DNA of 64,000 nt from Paracoccaceae bacterium (GTDB lineage: Bacteria > Pseudomonadota > Alphaproteobacteria > Rhodobacterales > Rhodobacteraceae). Below, piece by piece: positions 45,067-53,525 of the stretch; the stretch's first letter is position 1, and the number at the start of each line of letters is the position of its first letter. Location: positions 29,066-93,065 of the forward strand of contig JAJEBQ010000003.1 in assembly GCA_022822495.1 (NCBI GenBank), in the 5' to 3' direction. Position numbers and translations under genes: made by a program. The notes under the pieces were generated by a model that saw only the letters and a list, made by a program, of their open reading frames with translations, made no database searches and had not been told where the DNA came from.

Positions 45067-45837
45067 ATGGAACTCAGTAATAATTTGGTACGGAAGGTTG
45101 TAATACCCCTGATAGCGATCGCGATTTTTCTCGTGGTTTGGGAGTGGATTGTCTGGATCAATGGTTGGCCAAATTACAAAATGGCCTCACCCTCAGACCT
45201 TGGACCTGCCTTTTGGAAATACAGAGTTTTGTTCCTGGAGTATGGATGGGATACCTTTTGGCGAACAGTTGCCGGGCTTGGTCTATCGGTTCTGGTGGGA
45301 ACCATGTTGGGCATGATAATGGGCTTTTCCCGCGTAATACGGGAAGGTTTATATCCATTACTCGTTGGATTCAACGCCATTCCGAAGGCAACGGTTGTTC
45401 CCGTGATAGCCCTGATCCTCGTAGGTCTTGATGACCTTAACACCATACTTATTGCCTTTCTTATCTCGTTCTTCCCTATTGCGGTTTCTGTTTCCATTGG
45501 TTTATCCACCCTGGAACCTGAGTACAGGGATATTCTTCGTTCCTTGGGGGCTACACGACTGACAATCTTTTGGAAAATAGCTCTTCCCAAGACCCTGCCC
45601 GAATTTTTTGGAGCCCTCAAGGTAGCTGTTACTCTTGCCTTTATTGGTACCAACCTAATGGAAATTGTGGAACCTCACGGTAAGGGATTGGGGCATCTAT
45701 TTGACAGCGGTAAGATCAATGCCGATTACCCATTGATGTTTGCAGTTTTGATTGCCTTGGCGTTTTTGGGAATAGTACTTTTCTATATCGTGGTGTTTTT
45801 GGAAAGAATATTTGCCGGTTGGGCCGAAAGAGATTGA
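45067..45837 (+). CDS. NitT/TauT-type ABC transporter permease
   Basis: Inner-membrane permease of the importer. Six hydrophobic segments are visible, from VIPLIAIAIFLVVWEWIVW at the N-terminus to FLGIVLFYIVVFLERIF at the end. The EAA-like cytoplasmic loop reads YRDILRSLGATRLTIFWKIA and contacts the ATPase. 256 residues, typical of SsuC/TauC. Third gene of the operon; PuuD follows after 138 bp. Confidence 0.92.
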   Translation: MELSNNLVRKVVIPLIAIAIFLVVWEWIVWINGWPNYKMASPSDLGPAFWKYRVLFLEYGWDTFWRTVAGLGLSVLVGTMLGMIMGFSRVIREGLYPLLVGFNAIPKATVVPVIALILVGLDDLNTILIAFLISFFPIAVSVSIGLSTLEPEYRDILRSLGATRLTIFWKIALPKTLPEFFGALKVAVTLAFIGTNLMEIVEPHGKGLGHLFDSGKINADYPLMFAVLIALAFLGIVLFYIVVFLERIFAGWAERD

Positions 45838-45975
45838 TGCCGTGGTGATAGACGGGTTATATCGCCGTTTTTACTACAAAAAAGGTTCTTTTCTTTCGAT
45901 AAAAGGCCTATCAGAATTGGTATGTTTCACAGCAAATGACAAAGTTTGTAGGGAAGTGAAGCGAGGATAAATTCT

Positions 45976-47247
45976 ATGCTCGAAATTGCAATAATTTGGG
46001 ATTGGTTATCCTTCGCCTTAAGATGGCTTCATGTCATAACTGCAATAGCCTGGATAGGCTCTTCTTTCTACTTCATAGCCCTTGATTTGGGTTTACAAAA
46101 AAAGCGTGAGCTCCCTAAAGGTGTCAGTGGCGAAGAATGGCAGGTTCACGGGGGTGGATTTTATCATATTCAAAAATATCAGGTAGCCCCTCCTGACTTA
46201 CCTACCCAGCTAACCTGGTTTAAATGGGAGAGCTATTCCACATGGCTTAGTGGGTTTGCCTTAATGGCAATAATGTATTGGTCAGGCGCCGAACTTTATC
46301 TTATCGATCGAAACAAAATGGACCTGGAACTCTGGCAGGCAATTTTGATCTCAGGAGGATCTTTGGCTATCGGATGGGTATTTTATGATTTGCTTTGCAA
46401 GTCCAAGTTGGGACAACGCCCCACCACACTGATGTTTTTGCTTTTTATATTGCTAGTCCTCATGTCCTGGGGATATGACCAAATTTTCACCGGTCGAGCC
46501 GCATTATTGCATGTTGGTGCTTTCACCGCGACGATTATGACAGCCAATGTTTTCCTGATCATAATCCCTAATCAAAAGATTGTGGTTGCCGACTTAAAGC
46601 AGGGCAAAACGCCCGATCCGGAGTTTGGAAGAATAGGCAAACTGAGGTCAACTCATAACAATTATCTTACTCTTCCAGTTATTTTTTTGATGTTGTCCAA
46701 TCACTATCCCCTTGCCTTCGCAAGCGAATATAACTGGATCATATGCTCGCTGATTTTCCTTATGGGTGTAACCATACGCCACTATTTCAACACGATTCAT
46801 GCTCGCAAAGGACACCCCAACTGGACCTGGGCACTTACAGCGATTATATTTATTGCCATAATGTGGTTGTCGGCCTTAAAGCCTCCGATAGGAGATGATA
46901 CTGAATTTTCTCGTTCGTTAAATGATGAAATGAGTGCCAAAGAGGTTCAAGTCGTGGGGTTTGATCAGGTTCATGAAATTATCCAGATCAGATGCGTTGC
47001 ATGTCACAGTCAAGAGCCGACTTGGGATCGCATTAACTGGGCACCCAACGCTGTGACCCTGGAGGGTGAAAAACAAATACTTGCCAATGCCGATCGAATT
47101 TTTCTACATTCTGTGATGACAACTTCGATGCCACCTTCAAATGCCACCTTCATGACCATCAATGAAAGACAAATTTTGATGCAGTGGTATGCCCAACTTC
47201 CCCAAGCACAAAAATGGCCTTTCAGACAACACCATTCAACCCAGTGA
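45976..47247 (+). CDS. puuD: Membrane urate hydroxylase with C-terminal cytochrome c domain
   Basis: PuuD oxidises urate to 5-hydroxyisourate and passes electrons to the respiratory chain through its haem domain, unlike the O2-dependent uricase. The N-terminal two-thirds is the urate oxidase N-terminal membrane domain with about eight helices (LRWLHVITAIAWIGSSFYFI, VLMSWGYDQIFTGRAALLHV). The C-terminal domain has the haem motif CVACH near residue 340 and the Met ligand region MTTSMPPSNATF. 423 residues, full length. It sits between the ABC importer and an FAH-family gene; uraH, encoding the next step, is 3 kb upstream. Confidence 0.95.
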   Translation: MLEIAIIWDWLSFALRWLHVITAIAWIGSSFYFIALDLGLQKKRELPKGVSGEEWQVHGGGFYHIQKYQVAPPDLPTQLTWFKWESYSTWLSGFALMAIMYWSGAELYLIDRNKMDLELWQAILISGGSLAIGWVFYDLLCKSKLGQRPTTLMFLLFILLVLMSWGYDQIFTGRAALLHVGAFTATIMTANVFLIIIPNQKIVVADLKQGKTPDPEFGRIGKLRSTHNNYLTLPVIFLMLSNHYPLAFASEYNWIICSLIFLMGVTIRHYFNTIHARKGHPNWTWALTAIIFIAIMWLSALKPPIGDDTEFSRSLNDEMSAKEVQVVGFDQVHEIIQIRCVACHSQEPTWDRINWAPNAVTLEGEKQILANADRIFLHSVMTTSMPPSNATFMTINERQILMQWYAQLPQAQKWPFRQHHSTQ

Positions 47248-47331
47248 GATTATCACAAAAACCAATTTTGGTTGGCACTATAATGGTCAAAGTGGTATCG
47301 GTAATAAACCAAAATCAGCAACGATGTTATC

Positions 47332-48018
47332 ATGTCTGGTTTCCCCTTTGATCCCCCTCCAAAAACCACTCTTCCTATCGTTGGCTCTGAACTTAGATTT
47401 CCTGTCAATAGGGTATATTGTGTGGGACGAAACTATGCAGCACATGCAATCGAAATGGGTAATGATCCGAACCGGGGAACGCCATTTTTCTTTCAGAAAA
47501 ATGCCAGTAACCTGGATTCTTCAGGATTTTTCCCATACCCGGATAAAACTACCGAGGTCCATCATGAGGTTGAGTTGGCAGTGGTGTTACAATCGGGGGG
47601 AAGCAACATTTCTATAGCAGAAGCTCTTGACCATGTTTATGGCTACGCACCATCGCTGGACATGACACGACGTGATATCCAGGCTGAACAAAAGAAACTT
47701 GGCAGGCCATGGGAGATAAGCAAGGCATTTGAAAGATCTGCTCCGATTGGGCCCATCCATCCGGTTACAGAAGTGGGACAGCTTAGGGAAGGACGAGTTT
47801 CACTTAGGGTCAATGGGGTCGTAAGGCAGGAAGGTGATTTGAATCAGTTAATTTGGAAAGTTCCTGAGTTGATTTCGTATTTATCAGAGTATTTTGAACT
47901 GGCTGGAGGAGATGTCATACTTACGGGAACACCGTCCGGTGTTTCTTCAGTTCAAAGGGGTGATATTATGGAAGCGAAAATTGCAGGGTTAAATGTAATG
48001 AGAATCAAGGTTGTCTAG
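47332..48018 (+). CDS. Fumarylacetoacetate hydrolase-family protein
   Basis: FAH-fold metal-dependent hydrolase or decarboxylase. YCVGRNYAAHAIEMGN opens the domain, HHEVELAVVLQ supplies metal-binding Glu residues, and GYAPSLDMTRRDIQ and GDVILTGTPSGV are classical. 228 residues, like FAHD1/fumarylpyruvate hydrolases. Family members act on acylpyruvates or oxaloacetate, and some are annotated as ureidoglycolate lyases in purine gene clusters. Position at the end of the urate cluster makes the last option possible, but the substrate is unknown. Confidence 0.88.
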   Translation: MSGFPFDPPPKTTLPIVGSELRFPVNRVYCVGRNYAAHAIEMGNDPNRGTPFFFQKNASNLDSSGFFPYPDKTTEVHHEVELAVVLQSGGSNISIAEALDHVYGYAPSLDMTRRDIQAEQKKLGRPWEISKAFERSAPIGPIHPVTEVGQLREGRVSLRVNGVVRQEGDLNQLIWKVPELISYLSEYFELAGGDVILTGTPSGVSSVQRGDIMEAKIAGLNVMRIKVV

Positions 48019-48067
48019 TAATCATCAAGTGACAATATGTTTTGAATAACCGAGATTTACACAGTAA

Positions 48068-48805
48068 TCAGTGTATGGTGCTGCCTTCTGTTTCCTCTGG
48101 CATCAGCCCCATGATTTCAATGACAATAGCACCAATCAATTCAGGGTCGCAATGTTTGCTTAGGGAGGAGATCGCATTCGCAGACATTTTTCGACATTCA
48201 TGTAAAACTTCAAGCGCTTCCAACATTTCGATAGCTTCGGTTTTGTTTAGTGCATAAACCTGGTCGTCATCTGGTCCAAATATGAAAATGTGGCTAGGGA
48301 GGTCTTCATTCGAACTTGCCTTAATCCTTGCGTAATGTTTTGCCATTATTTCTGGTATCAGCAAATTCTCATAAAGGACAACATTCTTGGCTTTCATTTT
48401 AATATAGTCGGCATCATTCTCTTCAAGCGATATATAAAAACGGTCTTCTCCCATATTGTAATGAAGCAGTGACCCATCAGAAAAGTAGTTGTCAATTCCT
48501 GTGCAATTATCCTCCGTATAGGTCTCAAAATATTCCAGTTCGGCAAATGTAGAGGTGAACATCAAGCGATAAAATTCCCAGGCTTCAGAAGGGTTTGGCC
48601 CCTTGACATACAAGGTTGCATCACGCCCCTTACCAAAAATCGACAATCGTAAAACGGAACCATCCTTAAACCTAAAACCCTCATCTGTCATGAATTGGAG
48701 GTAGCTATTTTCTTTACTACCACGCGTATCTTCCTCCCAATATTTATAGGCCAACGACTGCAGTTCTTCAGCGTTTAACTTTAAGGCTAGATCAATATTC
48801 TTCAT
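48068..48805 (-). CDS. Hypothetical protein
   Basis: I do not recognise the family. The start is taken at the ATG 48805 (MKNIDLALKLNAEELQ); the longer frame to 48847 lacks a better site. 245 residues, acidic, soluble. It contains a beta-rich first half (DGSVLRLSIFGKGRDATLY) and an alpha-rich C-terminus with EAIEMLEALEVLHECRKM. No membrane segments. It is convergent with the FAH-family gene and stands alone. Its composition is that of a genuine gene. Confidence 0.6.
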   Translation of the reverse strand: MKNIDLALKLNAEELQSLAYKYWEEDTRGSKENSYLQFMTDEGFRFKDGSVLRLSIFGKGRDATLYVKGPNPSEAWEFYRLMFTSTFAELEYFETYTEDNCTGIDNYFSDGSLLHYNMGEDRFYISLEENDADYIKMKAKNVVLYENLLIPEIMAKHYARIKASSNEDLPSHIFIFGPDDDQVYALNKTEAIEMLEALEVLHECRKMSANAISSLSKHCDPELIGAIVIEIMGLMPEETEGSTIH

Positions 48806-49056
48806 ATGTTTAACATTCCCTTTATTTATGACGTGACCTGACAACAAAATAGCTGATCAAATAATTTTGTGTCAAATTGCTACACCTGTTTTTGAACCAT
48901 TTTCAAAGGAATTTATCCATATTCAAGGTTCCAAATTTAACTGTATAAAAGCTATGAAGACCAAACTCTTATCAACGGAAGTATATTTGTATAGTCTGCC
49001 TTCGGTTTTCAATACAGAAATTCGGGATTGCAAAACAGGAAACGTTGAAATGCAAC

Positions 49057-52000
49057 CTACGCTGGTAAATTATTACCCATCTGGGCAAATAAGGTCGCGT
49101 TACCTCCGGCCGCAGTTGTATCTGTACAGACATGTCGCTCGTGATTTAATAATTCCTCCATCTCTGTGGTTGCAGCCAAGGGTATGAATTTGTCTGTCCT
49201 TTCTGCCAAGGCCAATTTAGCTTTCCTTAAGTCGTGATCATCACTCCATAAAGCGACAATATCGAAACCATGTAGGGTTTTTAAATGGGTTCGGTCAAGA
49301 AATCTTCCTATACTATTGGGGCCTTCCGCGTCTGGACATACCTTGACTGCTTTGCAGCCTGCATTAGTCGCCAAAATCGCCTGATTGTTACAATCTTCAG
49401 GAGATGGCCCCAAACACAGTACAGTACCTCGCGGATAGTAGTTCAACTGGTTTGTTTCGCCAGTAGGTCCTGGAAAAATCTTCGACTTTTTCTTTTGTCC
49501 TTCAGGATTTGCATTTTTACCAAGCAAGTACTGTACATCTGATGGATTTGCTAACTCTTCATGGTTATCCGGACACCGATGCAAAGGTAATGTCTTCATG
49601 GTAAAGCTTTTGACAAGATCCGGTCCTCCGGCTTTGGGACCTGTACCTGATAGCCCTTCTCCCCCAAAAGGTTGTGAGCCTACAACAGCACCTATCTGGT
49701 TTCGGTTGACGTAGATATTACCAATTTTGAGTTGTTCAGCTATTTCTAAAACTCTCTTGTCAATTCTTGAATGTAAACCGAAGGTTAATCCAAATCCTCT
49801 GGCGTTCACAGCTTGAATAATTTTATCCAGATTTGAAGCCTCAAATGTGACCACATGAAGGACAGGGCCAAAGATCTCTTCTGTCAGGTCTTCTATTCCA
49901 TTGACCCTGATGACAGTTGGTCCTACAAAATATCCAGTCTTAGGGACAGAACATTGCTTGAGTATTTGTCCATTTTTTGCAGCATTTGCGATGTATTGTG
50001 TAATTTTTTCAAATGCGGGAGCATCTATCAAGGGACCAATGTCAGTATTTGTATGCCAGGGGTCACCTATACGCAATTGATCCATGGCACCATAAAGCAT
50101 GGTTAGGAAAATATCTTCAATATCTTTCTGCAAGTAGAGAATTCTTAAGGCCGAGCATCTCTGTCCAGCAGATTGGAACGAGGAAACGATTATATCTTTC
50201 ACTACTTGCTCAGGAAGGGCTGTGCTATCTACAATCATGGCATTCAACCCGCCGGTTTCGGCAACCAATCTGGCAGAAGGTTTAAGATTTTCTGCCATAT
50301 TTTTTTGGATAATTTGGGCGGTCTTGGTAGAACCTGTAAAAGCAACCCCACAGACTCTTGCATCAGATACAATTTGAGCACCGGTACCAGGTCCATCACC
50401 ACAGACAAGTTTTAAAGCACTATTAGGTACACCAGCTTGGTGTAATAGCCTAACAGCTATATCAGCAATCAAGACAGTTTGTTCGGAGGCTTTGGCGATC
50501 ACGCCATTCCCGCTTGCCAGGGCACTGGCAATTTGCCCGGTAAAAATAGCCAAGGGAAAATTCCATGGGGATATACAACTGATTATTCCTGCTGGTTCAT
50601 GTGAATCCATGTCCGGTGCCTGGGAGGCATAATATCGCAAAAAATCCACTGCTTCCCTGATTTCACCAACGGCATCGTTGATCGTTTTCCCTGCTTCCCG
50701 ACAAAGTAAGGCCATAATTTCAGGGGCATTACTCTCGTAGAGGTCTGATGCTTTGATGAGTACTGATGCACGCTCCAGACCAGTGCTTTTGAACCAAGGC
50801 GAAACTGTGTCAAAAGCCTCTGATACTTCTTTTTTGGTGGAATACCTGTAGTGCCCCACCGTATCTTCAGGGTTGGCAGGATTAGTAACTTTTCTTATGG
50901 AGGAGTTTTGCTCATCTGTACTTGCGACTAATGAGTTGTTCCATTGATAAGTCAGATAGGGTTCACGAGATGTTTCAATATCATTCAGCACTTCAGGATT
51001 GTGGATATCCCACCCTTTTGAATTCTTTCGTTTCTGACCGAACAATTCTTGTGGTGGCTTAATGACCTGTAGATTCCGTTCACGAGTATTTTGCAGCAAA
51101 TCAAAAGGATCTGATATTATATCCTTGGCATTCAGATCAGGGTCAGCAAGTTGGTTTAAAAACGAGCTGTTAGCTCCATTTTCCAACATTCTTCGAGACA
51201 GATAAGGCAACAGCTCCTTATGCTCCCCGACCGGTGCATAAATCCGACATTTGGTATTATGCCTGTTTTTGATTAACTCATGAAGAGCTTCACCCATTCC
51301 GTGGATGCGCTGAAATTCAAAGACTTGATCATCTTGGGAAAATTCCAGGATACTTGCAACGGTATGAGCATTATGGCCGGCAAATTGGGGATAAACTCGA
51401 TCGGACATGGCAAGCAGTTTTTTGGCACAGCAAAGATAGGAGACATCAGTACCTGCCTTGTTGGTATAAACTGGGAAATCTGCCAAACCATCTATTTGCG
51501 CTTTTTTGATTTCGTAGTCCCAATACGCCCCTTTGACCAGTCTTATGGCAATTTTCCGGTCTAATTCCTGAGCGAGTTGATAAAGCCAATCCAGAACAAA
51601 GGGAGCTGATTTCCCGTAAGCCTGGACGACTACGCCAAAACCATCCCAACCCTCCAATTCCGGGCTAGAAAGAACCTCGCGGATAACTTCCAGAGATAAT
51701 TCCAGGCGATCCGCCTCTTCGGCATCAATGCTAATCCCCATATTGGCCTCTTTGGCCATTAGGGAAAGAGTTTTTACTTTATTAACCAATTCCTTTAGCA
51801 CTCGATCCCTTTGGGTCCACTCGTATCGTGGATGCATTGCCGAAAGTTTAATGGATATACCATGGTTATCCCTGTAATCATGGGAATAACATTTTGGAGC
51901 TAGCGAAGTTATGGAATGCTTGTATGCATCAAAAAAGAAATCAGCATCTTTTTCTGTCAAGGCCGCCTCCCCCAACATATCGTAAGAATAGAGATAACCT

Positions 52001-52572
52001 TTTTTTTCAGCTGACACAGATCGTTTTAAAGCCTCCTCCATGGTTTTCCCGAGAACAAATCTTCCGGCCAAATTTTTTACGGTAAACCTTATGGATATAC
52101 GTATGAAAGGAGTTGATATCCATTTAAGAAAACCTCGTGGCCAGTTCCTTATTCCCTTTTTTGAAGGGACTTTTAAACAAAAAGTTGCAAATTGCAGGCA
52201 TACAGTAAAAAAATTGACAAGCCAGGTAGCAGATGTTCCCCGTTGCGACTTCCAATCAACTGATGTAAGTTTATCTGCAATCAAAGTGTCCATGGTGGAA
52301 CTGTCCGGGACTCTCATGAGTGCCTCGGCCAGACGTAAAATGGCTACTCCCCCTTTGGTTGCCAAACCATACTGTGCAAGAATGGAATCCAAGAGGCCAA
52401 CTTTGGATGAGGTTTTGATTTCGTTCACAAGGTTTTCGGCATCAAGAACAATCTTCTTTCTTGTTGCAAATTTTATTTCAGCCTCAGAAATCAAATTATC
52501 GAGCAAAATTTTTTCATCACCAACCTTTGCAGATAATTGTTCTGACCTGATACTGACCAAGGTTTGCCTCAT
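49057..52572 (-). CDS. putA: Bifunctional proline dehydrogenase / delta-1-pyrroline-5-carboxylate dehydrogenase
   Basis: Oxidises proline to glutamate in two steps with substrate channelling. The proline dehydrogenase barrel shows ISIKLSAMHPRYEW, IRLVKGAYWDYEIKKAQ near residue 347, and EHKELLPYLSRRMLENGA. The aldehyde dehydrogenase half shows SPWNFPLAIFTGQIASALA, the Glu in LVAETGGLNAM and the catalytic Cys in QSAGQRCSALR near residue 802. 1171 residues. There is no N-terminal ribbon-helix-helix, so it is not the autoregulatory trifunctional form. GGAGAT precedes the ATG. Confidence 0.97.
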   Translation of the reverse strand: MRQTLVSIRSEQLSAKVGDEKILLDNLISEAEIKFATRKKIVLDAENLVNEIKTSSKVGLLDSILAQYGLATKGGVAILRLAEALMRVPDSSTMDTLIADKLTSVDWKSQRGTSATWLVNFFTVCLQFATFCLKVPSKKGIRNWPRGFLKWISTPFIRISIRFTVKNLAGRFVLGKTMEEALKRSVSAEKKGYLYSYDMLGEAALTEKDADFFFDAYKHSITSLAPKCYSHDYRDNHGISIKLSAMHPRYEWTQRDRVLKELVNKVKTLSLMAKEANMGISIDAEEADRLELSLEVIREVLSSPELEGWDGFGVVVQAYGKSAPFVLDWLYQLAQELDRKIAIRLVKGAYWDYEIKKAQIDGLADFPVYTNKAGTDVSYLCCAKKLLAMSDRVYPQFAGHNAHTVASILEFSQDDQVFEFQRIHGMGEALHELIKNRHNTKCRIYAPVGEHKELLPYLSRRMLENGANSSFLNQLADPDLNAKDIISDPFDLLQNTRERNLQVIKPPQELFGQKRKNSKGWDIHNPEVLNDIETSREPYLTYQWNNSLVASTDEQNSSIRKVTNPANPEDTVGHYRYSTKKEVSEAFDTVSPWFKSTGLERASVLIKASDLYESNAPEIMALLCREAGKTINDAVGEIREAVDFLRYYASQAPDMDSHEPAGIISCISPWNFPLAIFTGQIASALASGNGVIAKASEQTVLIADIAVRLLHQAGVPNSALKLVCGDGPGTGAQIVSDARVCGVAFTGSTKTAQIIQKNMAENLKPSARLVAETGGLNAMIVDSTALPEQVVKDIIVSSFQSAGQRCSALRILYLQKDIEDIFLTMLYGAMDQLRIGDPWHTNTDIGPLIDAPAFEKITQYIANAAKNGQILKQCSVPKTGYFVGPTVIRVNGIEDLTEEIFGPVLHVVTFEASNLDKIIQAVNARGFGLTFGLHSRIDKRVLEIAEQLKIGNIYVNRNQIGAVVGSQPFGGEGLSGTGPKAGGPDLVKSFTMKTLPLHRCPDNHEELANPSDVQYLLGKNANPEGQKKKSKIFPGPTGETNQLNYYPRGTVLCLGPSPEDCNNQAILATNAGCKAVKVCPDAEGPNSIGRFLDRTHLKTLHGFDIVALWSDDHDLRKAKLALAERTDKFIPLAATTEMEELLNHERHVCTDTTAAGGNATLFAQMGNNLPA

Positions 52573-52830
52573 ATGTATCTCCGATAAAACACCTGACAGG
52601 AAGCATATAAATTTGACGTTTCGTTACACGTAATCCAAGGAAAGAATACATCAAAAGAAATTTTTAGTATAGGTAAAATTTTATTTCTATTTTTGAGTTT
52701 CAACCTGAATGAAGCTTGTCAATTACTTGTGAATACATTTTGGTATGAATGAAAATTAACAAGACAAGTTTTTTGCAGAAAGTACAAAGATACCACATTC
52801 TTGTCAGGAGACCTGATCCCAGGGACATCA
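52573..52830. other. Intergenic region upstream of putA
   Basis: About 260 bp, AT-rich, no gene seen. It should hold the putA promoter, but no clear -35/-10 pair stands out. Confidence 0.4.
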
Positions 52831-53169
52831 TTAATTTTTTGGGGGCATAGGTGAATGATATGGAAAGGCCACGGTTTCAATGCCGATTAGGTTCTTGTCT
52901 TCAAAACGACGGACGCCCTTCTTTTTCAACCAGCGCCCATCACGATCACACAGGGACTTCATGACCTCCAACAGGAGACGGCGAAGGAAGATGAGATCAT
53001 GCTAAGACCGGTGGCCAAGACCTGCGACGCGAGAAGATACAAAAATCTCCTCATGCCGAGGCCCGCAGGAGGCATCAACGTGCTTCCCGATCAGTTCCAG
53101 ATTGTTGAATGCGCGGAGGGCCCGCAAATGCCGATGTTGATGCTCTTCAAGCAAGTGTCGGTTGGGCAT
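52831..53169 (-). pseudogene. Broken ORF with one in-frame stop, unknown origin
   Basis: From the ATG at 53169 the frame reads MPNRHLLEEHQHRHLRALRA and continues to HRS, an in-frame TAG, then LRRLLLEVMKSLCDRDGRW and KKKGVRRFEDKNLIGIETV up to a TAA at 52831-52833. The GC content is higher than the flanks and the composition is protein-like on both sides of the stop. No family is recognised. It appears to be a decayed acquired gene. Confidence 0.4.
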
Positions 53170-53525
53170 TGAAATTCTCCTGGTTTACAGTGAAATTGAA
53201 AGTCTTTAGTATTTGACAAAAGTGAATCATATCCGAAACAATAAAACCAGAAGATGAAGGATGATTTTGAAAAAATAGCCAAAATTCTTTAATAGATGTG
53301 CCCATAAAATTTTGTACGGCAAACTCACTTACTGGATTATAAGATTGGTAGATGTCTTTTCCTTTATCCAAAAGCAATACATTGCTTGGTGGACTTATTG
53401 GGGATAAAATAATCATAGAAGATATGTTGCCGTGCATATGACAGGTTGACAGCGCAAAAATTTGAACGAACTGCCTTAATGGTAGGTAAAAATTGCGTTA
53501 TAGTTCAAATGAAGTTTCATTTAAC
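53170..53525. other. Region between broken ORF and flavoprotein gene
   Basis: A 96-codon minus-strand frame covers 53147-53437 (MHGNISSMIILSPIS at the start). It has no ribosome site or known family and overlaps the broken ORF in another frame. I leave it unassigned. Confidence 0.3.

Noticed and set aside
48867..49187. 106-codon plus-strand ORF
   Set aside because: Overlaps the end of putA in antisense, with no ribosome site and no family.
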